Shown: in pieces, positions 25,071-34,367 of the stretch
Layout of the letters: each line of letters starts with the position of its first letter
Numbering within the stretch: position 1 is the stretch's first letter
From: a virus
Direction: 5' to 3' (one strand)
IMG/VR virus record: IMGVR_UViG_3300032322_001069
Location: 1 to 64,000 of that record
DNA: 64,000 nt
The notes under the pieces: generated by a model
The model's database searches: none
What the model saw: only the letters and a program-made list of their open reading frames with translations
What the model was told of the DNA's origin: nothing
Position numbers and translations under genes: made by a program

Positions 25071-26495
25071 TCAGTTGGTGTTGCCGTGGAGGTTGGTAAC
25101 ACGGAAGATACGGTAGTACTGGTTGGTATTTCCTGTCATTGCTTCTCCGTCTGGAGTTCCACCAGCGTTGAGAACGAACGGATTGGCGACCATGCCGTAG
25201 CGGGTCTTGAAGCCGATCTTGGGCTGGAAGGTATCAGGATCGACTGCACGGACCATCTGGAGTGGGACATAGGGGCAGTAGAAGAGGCCAGCGTCGTATG
25301 GGCTTGCACCACGGTAGCCGACGCAAACGAAATCTACACCAGACTGGACATAAGGATCGATATAAACGCGCATCTTGCCATTGAGTACGCCAGCAAAGGT
25401 ATTGCCAGTGTCATCAATTTCAAGCTGGTTGTTTAGAGCGGGGCTGATGTTTAGCCATCCACCCATTGCTAGAGCTGAAGCAACATCTGACGAGCAGATG
25501 ATGAAGTTGCCCTTGCCACGACGAGTTTCCTTGGCGATCTGGTTGGCTTCGCGTTCGATCTGGAACATGAGGCCACGGAAGCGTTCAGCTGACCAACGAC
25601 CGTCTGAGTCGGTTAGGAGGTCATACACGCCACCACCGAAGGTGGTTGACGATAGATCACTCTGCTTTGCGCCGAGCTTGGAAACATGGTAGATGCCACG
25701 AACGACTTCGCGGTTGATTTCAGCAAGGATTTCCGTGCTGAGAATGTTGGCGAGTTCGGTTTCAGCATCAAGTCCGTGAACAGCCTTGAGGTCCTGAGCA
25801 AGTTCAGTGGTGTAATCGGCCTTTAGAGCGCGAGTCTTAGCCTGAACAGCAACCTTGTCGATAGTAAAGGCCATTTCACCGAACTGCTTTCCACCAGCAC
25901 TTCCGAGTGATTCAGCATCACCAACTAGCATACCCTTGAAGTTATCTCCATAGAAGCTTGAAGTTGTTGTGCTAGCACCTCTTGTTGCACCAGTAGTACC
26001 GCCGAATAGAGTTAGACCGTAATCAGCAGAACCGCCGAAGTAAGATGGATAAAGAGTACCACCAGCAGTACCACCTGATCCACCGAACGGGACAAAGGGT
26101 TCTTGATACATTGCTTCTTTGCGTTCTGAAGCAATACCTGGATCGTACTTGGGACGCATTGCAAAGATGAGTCCGGTTGGAGCGGTCATGGGCTGAACGC
26201 CGCAGATGTCGTAAGCAATGAGGTTTGGCATTGCGCGACGAACGAGGCTGATTAGGATTGGGTCATAACCAGCGATTGAGGTTGAAGCTGGGCTAGCAAC
26301 ATTGCTGATGACTCCACCGAGGGTGGTGTCTTCGGTTAGTCTCTGAGCACGCATGGCCTGCTCTTGGTTCTCAAGAAGAACAGCAGTTACCTTGGTCTTG
26401 TAAGTATCTTCGATGGAAGGAAGAGCATCATGCTTGAGCACTGGCTCCCACTTCTCAGTTAAAATGTCGTATGGTGTTGTATCGTCAAAATTCAT
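25071..26495 (-). CDS. 23: Major capsid protein gp23
   Basis: 474 aa. 'LISLVRRAMPNLIAYDICGVQPM' region (key words RRAMPNLIAYDICGVQPM) is the signature of T4-like capsid proteins, and the C-terminal 'FRVTNLHGNTN' is also typical. A gp21-type site LTE at 53-55 in 'AQRLTEDTTLGG' suggests removal of a 55-residue propeptide, leaving 419 residues. Codons are visibly more GC-rich than in neighbouring genes, as expected for the most abundant protein. A TATAAATA late promoter lies 20 bases upstream with AGGAG between, and a strong terminator follows. Confidence 0.98.
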   Translation of the reverse strand: MNFDDTTPYDILTEKWEPVLKHDALPSIEDTYKTKVTAVLLENQEQAMRAQRLTEDTTLGGVISNVASPASTSIAGYDPILISLVRRAMPNLIAYDICGVQPMTAPTGLIFAMRPKYDPGIASERKEAMYQEPFVPFGGSGGTAGGTLYPSYFGGSADYGLTLFGGTTGATRGASTTTSSFYGDNFKGMLVGDAESLGSAGGKQFGEMAFTIDKVAVQAKTRALKADYTTELAQDLKAVHGLDAETELANILSTEILAEINREVVRGIYHVSKLGAKQSDLSSTTFGGGVYDLLTDSDGRWSAERFRGLMFQIEREANQIAKETRRGKGNFIICSSDVASALAMGGWLNISPALNNQLEIDDTGNTFAGVLNGKMRVYIDPYVQSGVDFVCVGYRGASPYDAGLFYCPYVPLQMVRAVDPDTFQPKIGFKTRYGMVANPFVLNAGGTPDGEAMTGNTNQYYRIFRVTNLHGNTN

Positions 26496-26514
26496 TTGTA
26501 TCTCCTAGTAATTT

Positions 26515-26522
26515 TATTTATA
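26515..26522 (-). promoter_or_regulatory. T4-type late promoter before gp23
   Basis: The minus strand reads TATAAATA, the gp55 -10 consensus, about 20 bases before the gp23 ATG. AGGAG lies between it and the start codon. Confidence 0.85.
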
Positions 26523-26526
26523 ATCC

Positions 26527-27495
26527 TTATTTCTTTAAGTGTCTACTCAAGGCTCTGCTATAGACATTCATGACACCTTCTGTAAGTGTTTCAGGCTCAC
26601 TTGAGGTATCAAGAATATCTAAAACGCGGGGTTGTTGTCTAAAGGAAGATGCTTGAATTGCTGGCTGCTGAGGAGCTGCAAAATAGCTTTCCTTTAGAAT
26701 TTGTAATTTGTTACGGAATTGCTCTGGATTTTCGTAGTCAAGACCTTCAGCAAGTGAAGCAAGCTTCTCAACCTGAGTTGCGGCTAAACCGTGTGTTTCC
26801 TGAGCAAAGATATTAATTGCGTGTGATTCAAGCAAGTTCTTACGAAGTTTAACATTTTCATTGATGGCTTTGTTAAGCTCATTGTTGCTTTCTTCAATCT
26901 GAGTGTATAGTTCGTCAAGAACATCGTACTTCTCATCAGGAACATCGATGAAATTGCTTTCAAAGAGTTTCTTTAGACCAAAGATGAAGTTTTCAGCGAG
27001 TTCGATCTTGATGCCGCGCTCAACCTGAAGCTTGTTCTGATCAACCCATTCTTCTACAACATAGGTTAGATAATCATCAACCTTTTCAGTTAGTTCTGAA
27101 ACGGTTGTCTGAAGAGCATTGCTGTATTCGACCTGATAGTGTTCAGATAGTTGAGTGCCGATTTCACGGGCCTTCTCATTGACGGCAGCAACAAAGATTG
27201 TCTTTGCCTTCTCAACGAAATCTTCAGATAGATTTAGATTGGCAAATAGAGCTGCTAAATGTTCCTTTAGTGCTTCCTCTGCGCCTTCTTCTTCCTCTTC
27301 TTCTCCTTGTTGAGCAGCTGGCATAGCACCAGGCATTCCAGCAGCTGGAATCTTTGGTGTTGCGATTGTGCTCATATTGATTTGAGCTAATCCTTCAGCT
27401 GGAGGATAAGCAGTTCCTAATACGAAGCTCTTTCCTTCTGCATCGAAAGAACCTTTTCCTTCAAAATCATGTTCAATTTGTGTACCTTGTGGCAT
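26527..27495 (-). CDS. 22: Prohead scaffold core protein gp22
   Basis: 322 aa, mostly helical and acidic. A run of Glu residues at about 70-80, long amphipathic helices from 85 to 230, and the C-terminus 'TLTEGVMNVYSRALSRHLKK' match gp22, whose end contacts the shell. The LTE near the C-terminus is a likely gp21 cleavage site. It is the main internal scaffold and is degraded on maturation. It has its own late promoter and precedes gp23, as in T4. Confidence 0.93.
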   Translation of the reverse strand: MPQGTQIEHDFEGKGSFDAEGKSFVLGTAYPPAEGLAQINMSTIATPKIPAAGMPGAMPAAQQGEEEEEEGAEEALKEHLAALFANLNLSEDFVEKAKTIFVAAVNEKAREIGTQLSEHYQVEYSNALQTTVSELTEKVDDYLTYVVEEWVDQNKLQVERGIKIELAENFIFGLKKLFESNFIDVPDEKYDVLDELYTQIEESNNELNKAINENVKLRKNLLESHAINIFAQETHGLAATQVEKLASLAEGLDYENPEQFRNKLQILKESYFAAPQQPAIQASSFRQQPRVLDILDTSSEPETLTEGVMNVYSRALSRHLKK

Positions 27496-27512
27496 ATAGT
27501 TTTCTCCGTTTG

Positions 27513-27520
27513 TATTTATA
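27513..27520 (-). promoter_or_regulatory. T4-type late promoter before gp22
   Basis: TATAAATA on the minus strand ends 17 bases before the gp22 ATG; GGAG follows it at the expected position. Confidence 0.82.
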
Positions 27521-27522
27521 AA

Positions 27523-28185
27523 TTATTGTTCAGCAGCTCCAATGCCTTTTAAGTAATTGGAGATGTTTGCTCTTCTTAATTGAGCATTTCCGATAGAGGC
27601 AATTGTTCCTAAAGTTGGAACCATTATTGGTTTTAATAAAGCACTTAAAGATGCTTTTTTGATTTCAGATCCAATATTACCTAAAATTCCTTTAGGTCTT
27701 TCTTTTTTTTCTCCTCCCGTGGCAGCACCAGCCAAAGCACCAGTTACAGCTGCCGCACCAGCATTCTCATGTAGAGGATTTGGAAGTCCTGCTGCTTTTA
27801 TGGCTTGTGCATGATGCATATCAGCATTATCAGGATCATTTATCGCATTTTCTAAATGTGCTCTAACGATTGGATTATTTCCAGAATGATATTCTGAATG
27901 TTGTGGATTGAGAACTTTATCACTTAATGCTTTAATAGTAGCATCGTGCTGACTTCTCTTTACTCCCGAAACTCTTGCTTGTTCTTGTCTGCCTGCTTCT
28001 ATCTGTGCTTGTTGATTTTTATAAGCAGATCCTCGTCTAAGAGCCATATTAGCAAGACCAAGAATAGGATTACTTTCTGGATTATTTAATTGTGTTGGCA
28101 TTTGAAATCCAAAAAGCCCCTCATTCAAGACTTGGCTTGATACTAGGTTTAATTGTCTTTCTTGTTTTGCCGATAATTTCTTCAT
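27523..28185 (-). CDS. Unknown head-cluster protein between gp21 and gp22
   Basis: 220 aa, not recognised. It is Ala-, Gln- and Asn-rich, with a predicted helical N-terminus ('KKLSAKQERQLNLVSSQVLNEG') whose LNEG fits a (L/I)xE-type processing context, and an 'AAAVTGALAGAATGG' low-complexity segment near residue 140. The ATG overlaps the gp21 TGA (ATGA), so it is coupled to head genes. A prohead core or internal protein is plausible. Confidence 0.78.
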   Translation of the reverse strand: MKKLSAKQERQLNLVSSQVLNEGLFGFQMPTQLNNPESNPILGLANMALRRGSAYKNQQAQIEAGRQEQARVSGVKRSQHDATIKALSDKVLNPQHSEYHSGNNPIVRAHLENAINDPDNADMHHAQAIKAAGLPNPLHENAGAAAVTGALAGAATGGEKKERPKGILGNIGSEIKKASLSALLKPIMVPTLGTIASIGNAQLRRANISNYLKGIGAAEQ

Positions 28186-28826
28186 TTAATTTTTCTTAAG
28201 AAATCTGCAAAAAGTTTTATAGATTCTGCCTGTAGTTTTCTTGAAGGAGTTTTCTTTAAGGAATTGTGATATTCAGCAATCTGTTGTTCCTTGAGAATAC
28301 CGTTGTCCCAGATCCATTCTCTACCTTCCATGATTCCATTTACGAAAGCATTTGGGGCTGAAGGATCAGCAACAATATCGATAGCGGCAAGCATGAAGTC
28401 TTCTTTGACAACATTGACCCCGCCTCTCTTCTCTAGTGAACCCATTCCACGGGTTGAAACTCCGAGCTTAACACCTTCATTCATTAGATTTTTTACAATC
28501 TGTCCGCATGGAGTGTCAAGAATCTTAGCCTTCCCATAGAAATCATTGTTGTTTTCGTATAGCCAAGTTACCTTGTGAGATACGCGATCTAGATTAACTG
28601 AAGGTCCAGTTGGGTGATTTAGTTCACCGAGAGCACGGTTCTTGTTCACATATTCTGTGACATAACGCTGTGCTTCTTTAACAAGAATTGGCTTTGGATA
28701 AACTCTGCCATTTTTGTTTTTGGTTTCAGCCTGCATGAAAACGCCTTCGATGAAATGTTGTTTTTCACCATTAGCGTTTTCTGTCAGGTATGCTACTTCT
28801 TCAATTGTTTCGGTGATTAGTTTCAT
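28182..28826 (-). CDS. 21: Prohead maturation protease gp21
   Basis: 214 aa (T4: 212). 'GELNHPTG' with His71 and 'LGVSTRGMGSL' with Ser124 are the catalytic signatures of the gp21/U9 serine protease family. It digests the scaffold and trims gp23 after (L/I)-x-E sites, which are visible in gp22, gp23 and the core protein. The Lys/Leu-rich C-terminus contains 'LQAESIK', a possible self-processing site. Position between core protein and gp22 is as in T4. Confidence 0.95.
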   Translation of the reverse strand: MKLITETIEEVAYLTENANGEKQHFIEGVFMQAETKNKNGRVYPKPILVKEAQRYVTEYVNKNRALGELNHPTGPSVNLDRVSHKVTWLYENNNDFYGKAKILDTPCGQIVKNLMNEGVKLGVSTRGMGSLEKRGGVNVVKEDFMLAAIDIVADPSAPNAFVNGIMEGREWIWDNGILKEQQIAEYHNSLKKTPSRKLQAESIKLFADFLRKIK

Positions 28827-28829
28827 TTA

Positions 28830-29228
28830 TTATCCGTTATATGATAGACGAACATCAAATCCTGTAGGGGTCTGTGCTGGAGCTTGCATATTCATTCTGG
28901 GGGCTTCCTCTTCGCCCTCTTCTTCTTCACCTTCTTCTTCGCCTTCTTCTTCGCCTTCTTCCTCTTCGCCTTCGGACATAGCTTTTCCTATGGCCTTTCT
29001 GCGGTTTGTAAGATATTTGTCACTTTCATCGGAATCGCCGTCGTTATCAACATCTTCGTCTTCTTCCCCAACAGGGTCCATTGCCTCATTAAAAGTTGTC
29101 TTGGCAACGCGGACATACTCTTCAGCAAGTCTTTGACCGAGTTTTATGGTCAAATCTTCTGAAATTAAGTTTTTTGCAGCTACTGCATTTTCATCAAGGA
29201 TTGATAGAATGATCTTTTTTGCTTTCAT
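28830..29228 (-). CDS. Prohead core protein (gp67/gp68-like) with acidic repeats
   Basis: 132 aa. The N-terminus 'ILDENAVAAKNLISEDLTIKLG' (quoted in part) contains ISE, a potential gp21 site. Residues about 85-110 are a near-pure run of Glu and Gly in EEEG-type repeats. Tyr/Pro/Gln-rich end. It lies between gp20 and gp21, where T4 encodes core proteins gp67 and gp68. The acidic run suggests an internal scaffold or DNA-packaging filler peptide. An antisense Ser/Pro-rich frame over the repeat is a shadow. Confidence 0.82.
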   Translation of the reverse strand: MKAKKIILSILDENAVAAKNLISEDLTIKLGQRLAEEYVRVAKTTFNEAMDPVGEEDEDVDNDGDSDESDKYLTNRRKAIGKAMSEGEEEEGEEEGEEEGEEEEGEEEAPRMNMQAPAQTPTGFDVRLSYNG

Positions 29229-29262
29229 AGTGTTTTCCCTTTCTATTTAGAATTTTTTAATA

Positions 29263-30807
29263 TTATGCTTGTTCTGGTTGTTCGCCCATAGCCTGTTGCA
29301 TTTGCATTTGTTCCATTTCGGCCTGTCTTTGTTTTGCAATATCAATCTGCATTTCTGCGTCAATTTGATTGATTTCTTCTTCAGTTTGCTTCAAAATATT
29401 CTTTCTGATATAGGCAGAAGAATAATATTTACCGATCATGGGTTCCATAGCAGCAGCTAATTCCATTCTTGCAGATAGAATTTCAGCATCTTTCATATCG
29501 TTAAAATATGAATCACGGGTGAAAGAGAAGTTTATATGAGGACTAATAACATCCCAGTCCTCTTCTGTTATTATGCCCTTCAAAATTAATTGAATTCTTA
29601 TAAGCTGAAGGAACATAGTTGAGAACTTATAACGCAATCTTTCAATAAATTTATAGAACTTGACCTCATCTCGCGTGATATCAGCCGATCTTCCGAGATT
29701 GAATCCGTTTTCCCCTACAAGTCTTGAGGGAGGAATATTCAAAGCGTAGTAGAGCTTTTTCTTAAAATATTCAACATCGGTCAATTCACCGAGATTCTGT
29801 CCCCCGTCTAGGGTAGAAATTTCAGTTCCTCTACCACCTTCGCGGCGAGGTAGCCAGTAATCTTCAATCATGGCCATCTGATTTCTATCGTCCTTTATTT
29901 CCCCCGTAGTCTGGTTGTAAATGAGCTTATTACGATACTTGTTCATAAGCTCACGGACATACTGTTCAGCCTTTTGCTTTGGTAGATTGCCGACATCGAT
30001 ATAGAAAATACGACGCTCTGGGGCGCGAGAAATGCGATATACGACTATCGCATCTTCGATCTGTCTAAGCATGTTTAGAGGTCTAATGGCCTTGTGAAGG
30101 TAACCAATGACTCTCTTGGTGTTCATATCCACCATTCCAGAATGCACAAAGCAGATTGAATCTGGGGATATCTTCAAACCAGATGTTGGCGTAGCAATAA
30201 CTGAGTTTTTATCTGTATTTGTATAAAGATAATATTCCTCAATATCCTGGATTAGAGATAAACTAGCCCCATCCTGTTTTGCATTTTTTGTCTTTAATTT
30301 TCTAACTTTTTTTATCTTGGTGGCATCAAGAGGAATCAATTGCTTGATTCCTTCACCAGGACTATTTGTATTGATAGTAATATAGTAAAATAATTTAGAA
30401 TCAATATACCATCTTCTAAAAATTTCATATCCTTTATCATTAAAATCTAATAATTTTAAGATATTATCGAATTCGTAGTATATTTTGCTCTTGATATTAT
30501 CTGAAAAATCAATTTTTGATAAATCAAGCTTTATTGGCTTTCTATCAAATCCCATTACTATTGATTCATTAGTAATTTCGTCAATTGCAGTATCACACTC
30601 TGGAAAAAGTGCCATTGCTCTATACTGAGCAATTAAAGCATTGTCGTTCTTCTGAGAACCCATGAAGTCAACGAATGTTCCGTAGACTCCTGCTCCTTCA
30701 GTTACATAAGCACCATCAAATTCTTCAGGTGTAGTAAAGTTTTGTAATGGAAGAATGTCTTCCTTATTTTTTTTACTTATCTGAAAACCAAATAGATTAA
30801 AGGCCAT
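29263..30807 (-). CDS. 20: Portal vertex protein gp20
   Basis: 514 aa (T4: 524). 'YVTEGAGVYGTFVDFMGSQKND' region, 'ECDTAIDEITNESIV', 'LPKQKAEQYVRELMNKYRNK' region, and 'LPRREGGRGTEISTL' are hallmark segments of T4-like portals. It nucleates prohead assembly and is the packaging channel. The C-terminus is Gln/Met-rich (QMQMQQAMGEQ). GGAG sits six bases before the ATG. It is followed by head core genes and preceded by tail tube genes. Confidence 0.97.
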   Translation of the reverse strand: MAFNLFGFQISKKNKEDILPLQNFTTPEEFDGAYVTEGAGVYGTFVDFMGSQKNDNALIAQYRAMALFPECDTAIDEITNESIVMGFDRKPIKLDLSKIDFSDNIKSKIYYEFDNILKLLDFNDKGYEIFRRWYIDSKLFYYITINTNSPGEGIKQLIPLDATKIKKVRKLKTKNAKQDGASLSLIQDIEEYYLYTNTDKNSVIATPTSGLKISPDSICFVHSGMVDMNTKRVIGYLHKAIRPLNMLRQIEDAIVVYRISRAPERRIFYIDVGNLPKQKAEQYVRELMNKYRNKLIYNQTTGEIKDDRNQMAMIEDYWLPRREGGRGTEISTLDGGQNLGELTDVEYFKKKLYYALNIPPSRLVGENGFNLGRSADITRDEVKFYKFIERLRYKFSTMFLQLIRIQLILKGIITEEDWDVISPHINFSFTRDSYFNDMKDAEILSARMELAAAMEPMIGKYYSSAYIRKNILKQTEEEINQIDAEMQIDIAKQRQAEMEQMQMQQAMGEQPEQA

Positions 30808-30821
30808 TTATTTCTCCAATT

Positions 30822-31361
30822 TTAAATACCATTCACTTCATAATAATCAAACGCAAATGTAGCATTAAAAGTTACATACTCATCGTTCAACGACATATTT
30901 AGGTCGATTGGTCCAATCATAAATGGCCAGCAACCAGATAATGTAATACTTTTTAATACAGTAGAGCAATCCAGATCTAATTGTTCTACTATCCAACCAT
31001 CTCGTTTATAACTTACAGGATTTATTTGGGTTCCTGTGTTTAATTCGTGATTGTTTATAGAACTGCTCCAAGCATGTAGCTTGGACCAAAGAGGATTTGA
31101 ATTTTGCTCATTATCATCCAAAACAACAACATTCCAGTTTGTTCCGCCGGGTTGAGAACCGTAGATACGATCTCCAGGAACTAAAAGTTTTCTACCTCTA
31201 TGATCAAAAACATTTGTTAATGTAGCTGCTTGAGGCAAGCTGGCAGCACTAACCAAAAATTCATTCCATTCTCCGTTTGGAAATCTACCAGAAAGCCTAA
31301 AGCGATTTTTTCTAGTGCCACCAAAGAAACTATTTTTAAAATCATTTATTGATTGTGCCAT
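30822..31361 (-). CDS. 19: Tail tube protein gp19, copy A
   Basis: 179 aa (T4: 163). 'FFGGTRKNRFRLSG' at the N-terminus, 'NVVVLDDNEQ' and the C-terminal 'FNATFAFDYYEVNGI' are tube-protein features. It polymerises as hexamer rings inside the sheath. A second tube-like gene follows immediately upstream in coordinates at 31363, with the matching 'FKGGTRRNRFLITG' start. Which one is the main tube subunit cannot be decided from sequence. Confidence 0.9.
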   Translation of the reverse strand: MAQSINDFKNSFFGGTRKNRFRLSGRFPNGEWNEFLVSAASLPQAATLTNVFDHRGRKLLVPGDRIYGSQPGGTNWNVVVLDDNEQNSNPLWSKLHAWSSSINNHELNTGTQINPVSYKRDGWIVEQLDLDCSTVLKSITLSGCWPFMIGPIDLNMSLNDEYVTFNATFAFDYYEVNGI

Positions 31362-31362
31362 T

Positions 31363-31881
31363 TTAGACTCCAGTATAGAAATCGTAATTCATTCTAACAG
31401 CAAAGGTGTTAAATGTGTTTTCTTTCATGTTGAATTGAACTGGAGCAACTAGAGCAGGCCAACACCCCTTTAGTAACATAGTTTTAATTACACTACCATT
31501 TAAATTTAAATGCTGCACTCTCCAATCCTTTTTCAAAGTATTGAAAGAGTCGTTTGAAGCAGTATGAGTATTATTTTTATGATCGTTTATCGATTTTTGC
31601 CATTGATGAAAAGACTTCCACAAATTTACATTTGCTCCAGTATCATCCAATACGATTATTTCCCAAGGATCATATTGCCTATCACCAGCAAAATTAATTT
31701 CTCTCCCTCTCCAAGGAATTGTTACCATTCCAAGGTTTGATGCGGGTAAATTTGCGGTTAAGATATGAAAAGTCGTTGTCGCGTTTACTGATCCTGCTGG
31801 CCATGTCCCAGTAATCAAAAAGCGATTGCGTCTAGTTCCGCCTTTAAAATTTGAGATAAACTGCGATAAAGTTGTTGCCAT
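31363..31881 (-). CDS. Tail tube protein gp19, copy B
   Basis: 172 aa paralogue of the next tube gene: 'GGTRRNRF', 'WEIIVLDDTGAN', 'VIKTMLLKGCWP' and 'VRMNYDFYTGV' align with GGTRKNRF, WNVVVLDDNEQ, 'LKSITLSGCWP' and 'FAFDYYEVNGI' in copy A. One base separates the two genes. Two tube proteins could build tip and main tube or alternate. The start lacks a Shine-Dalgarno and carries a variant of the TCTACATAGTATATGC element. Confidence 0.88.
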   Translation of the reverse strand: MATTLSQFISNFKGGTRRNRFLITGTWPAGSVNATTTFHILTANLPASNLGMVTIPWRGREINFAGDRQYDPWEIIVLDDTGANVNLWKSFHQWQKSINDHKNNTHTASNDSFNTLKKDWRVQHLNLNGSVIKTMLLKGCWPALVAPVQFNMKENTFNTFAVRMNYDFYTGV

Positions 31882-31884
31882 ATA

Positions 31885-33195
31885 TTATGTAGTAAAGCTC
31901 AATTCGACAAAATTTATACTTTGTGATGGCTTAATATACACATCTACATTCAGTTTTCTATTTAAAACATCAGTTTGGCTATTATTAGATCCATCGCAAA
32001 CTATTCTATACTCGTCAATTCCTTGATTTGCTACTATTGGTTGCAAGAAACTTTCAATCCTAAATTTTGTACTATTTCTAAGTCCCTCATCGTTTATTTC
32101 AAATAAAGCTGAATTTAGAATAGTTTTTACGCCAAAGCTAATATATGAAATTAAATTGCCATAAGATATAGATGTTTTTATTGGTGTTGCGCTTTGAGTT
32201 ATGCCACAAAAATCACTTAATAAGAAATATTCATTCACATTTGCTTGGTTTGGTACATTGAGAAATGTATTTAACCCTCTTGAATACACAATACCCAATG
32301 CACTGGTAGATGAGCCAGATAGATCAGATGGCGTATATGGAAGAATTTCTTCCGATGATGGTGCATTTTCGGCAGTAGTAAAATTTTGATTTAGTATTTT
32401 TCCTCTTTCAAAACCAGCTGGAGAATACCAAGGATATTGAGTGAAGGATCTAGACATTGCTCCTGCGGCATCTGAAACTAAAGAAATCGGAACATAATAT
32501 AAAGTCCCAAATTCACCAGTTACATCATCGCGGCTATAGTATCTTTGAATTAATTTTACTCCAGTAGAACAAAATACAAATGGTTTAAAATCTTCACTTA
32601 CCGTTTGCAACCCAGAAATTCTATTATAATCCGTATATTGAAGAGCAAAAGCTATATTTCTATTAGTAATATATTCGCTTTCTATAAAAATAGGACCGCA
32701 ACTAGGGCATGGATAATTTACTGTAGAATTAAAAATTACAGGAATTTTTGCTTCTATTAAAACATCAATTTGAGTAGATACTAATGATTGAAATCGTGGA
32801 TCGTAAATTATAAATTTTACAGAATTTTCGTTAAGAGATAATTTTAAGTTTGCTAATTTAGTTGCGGCATCGCCCGACATATCTACAAGAATAAGATTAT
32901 AATTGTAATGAAGAGCGTCTATGATAAAATTAATATAAAAATCTAGTTGTCTTGCTGTACTGCCTAAACCTATATTAGATGATATTTTAGAAATTAAATC
33001 TTCAAAATTGGCAAATCCAAGACTAGAAAAATTTCCATTTTTTACTAAATCTGTAAATGCATTTATATCAGTTATTTTTTTATATTTTTCAGTTATTCTT
33101 AAAAAAGAAAAAAACGCATTATAATCATAGATGAGCAAAGCAACATCTATGTCCTTTTTTGCTTCTATAGTTTTAAGCTGAAAAACTACTGACAT
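31885..33195 (-). CDS. Tail sheath paralogue A (gp18-like)
   Basis: 436 aa. The C-terminal half matches sheath proteins: 'QYPWYSPAGFERGKI', then 'LFEINDEGLRNSTKFRIESFL' (partly quoted) and 'GIDEYRIVCDGSNNS'. The N-terminal half is divergent, with a Cys pair in 'YPCPSCGP'. It is followed by the tube genes and preceded by a second sheath gene. T4 gp18 has 659 residues, so a protruding domain is absent. It may form a minority sheath ring or have a distinct role. Confidence 0.85.
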   Translation of the reverse strand: MSVVFQLKTIEAKKDIDVALLIYDYNAFFSFLRITEKYKKITDINAFTDLVKNGNFSSLGFANFEDLISKISSNIGLGSTARQLDFYINFIIDALHYNYNLILVDMSGDAATKLANLKLSLNENSVKFIIYDPRFQSLVSTQIDVLIEAKIPVIFNSTVNYPCPSCGPIFIESEYITNRNIAFALQYTDYNRISGLQTVSEDFKPFVFCSTGVKLIQRYYSRDDVTGEFGTLYYVPISLVSDAAGAMSRSFTQYPWYSPAGFERGKILNQNFTTAENAPSSEEILPYTPSDLSGSSTSALGIVYSRGLNTFLNVPNQANVNEYFLLSDFCGITQSATPIKTSISYGNLISYISFGVKTILNSALFEINDEGLRNSTKFRIESFLQPIVANQGIDEYRIVCDGSNNSQTDVLNRKLNVDVYIKPSQSINFVELSFTT

Positions 33196-34364
33196 TACGA
33201 TTGATTAACTGTAAATCTGAATGTGATGCTATTTACTGAGAAGTTGGGCTTGAAAGACAAATCTACTACGAATTGTCTTGCTCCAACCACAGCAGCATTA
33301 TTGTTTGATTCGTCGCAAACTACGGAATATGAAGAAATTCCTCTACCGGATTTAATGAATTCCATTATCGCAGTTGCCCCAGTAACAAATCTTGCTCTAG
33401 TTTCAGAATCATTGATTTCAAACAATACGGAATCAAGTAATGGTCTAAATGATCTCTTGATGTAGGTAATCAAGCGAGAGATGCCAACTTGTTTCTTATT
33501 GACATCTGTGGTTTCTGCTGTTTTATCGCCCAAGAGATAGATCCCCTCAGAACCGAAAAGACTATTGAATGAATTTATATTTTGGTTGTCTATTAAATTT
33601 GTAACATCGGTATCATTTAGTGTTGGGGTGAGAGCAATAATACTATTTACTTTTCCTCTATTGATTCCTGCTGGAGCAAACCAAGGATAAGAAACCGAAT
33701 CAGTTCTGGCAAAACAACCAGCAGCATCAGATGTCATTAGAATGTCTATGGGGGCAGTTTCGCCGCCATAAATTCTATTTCTAGATTTTCTACCAACTAC
33801 TGAATAGAAAAGATCTTCATAAAGAGTCACGCCATTGATTCCAGGAAGTGCATTAAAGGCCAATGCTGAGAAATTAGATGGATAAGATCCAGCAGATCCA
33901 GAATAATACTCATAAGAAGAACCTATAATACCAACACAATCTTGTCTTAGGGTTATTAAATTAATTACATCCCCGAATTTTGTATTGTTTTCACAGAAAA
34001 CAGAATCAATATTTAAATCGTTTCTATTGAGCTGCGTTGCCCCAGTTGCGGCTATAAGGATTCCGCCGTATTCAAGATAATTTAATGCTGCATGTAATTC
34101 TCTATCAGTAGTTACTCCACCAGTAAATCCTCTTCCAGATCCGGCAAAGCCAGAAGAAGTTCCGGCCAAAACAGATGAATCAAATTCTGAAAGCAATTCT
34201 TGAGAATTGTTATAAATTTTATATGATGGGACGGGATTATCTCCTTCTACTAATTTATTATAGAATGAAGCACCACACATAAAGGCAGAAATGTGAGCAG
34301 AAGCTTGTTCTGCTGCGGCAATTGTGATATTTGTTGCGTTTTCGTTTATATTAATCTGTGGCAT
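33195..34364 (-). CDS. 18: Tail sheath protein gp18
   Basis: 389 aa. 'SYPWFAPAGINRGKV', 'SFRPLLDSVLFEINDSETR' and 'GISSYSVVCDESNNN' are the conserved sheath core and C-terminal arm, more canonical than in the neighbouring paralogue. Subunits contract to drive the tube. The lack of large insertions explains the short length relative to T4. GAGGAATAATAC precedes the ATG. It lies between terminase and the second sheath gene; the two share one base (TAATG-type junction). Confidence 0.93.
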   Translation of the reverse strand: MPQININENATNITIAAAEQASAHISAFMCGASFYNKLVEGDNPVPSYKIYNNSQELLSEFDSSVLAGTSSGFAGSGRGFTGGVTTDRELHAALNYLEYGGILIAATGATQLNRNDLNIDSVFCENNTKFGDVINLITLRQDCVGIIGSSYEYYSGSAGSYPSNFSALAFNALPGINGVTLYEDLFYSVVGRKSRNRIYGGETAPIDILMTSDAAGCFARTDSVSYPWFAPAGINRGKVNSIIALTPTLNDTDVTNLIDNQNINSFNSLFGSEGIYLLGDKTAETTDVNKKQVGISRLITYIKRSFRPLLDSVLFEINDSETRARFVTGATAIMEFIKSGRGISSYSVVCDESNNNAAVVGARQFVVDLSFKPNFSVNSITFRFTVNQS

Positions 34365-34367
34365 GTA

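Noticed and set aside
28714-29136. Plus-strand Ser/Pro-rich open frame
   Set aside because: Shadow of the acidic EEEG repeats of the core protein on the minus strand.
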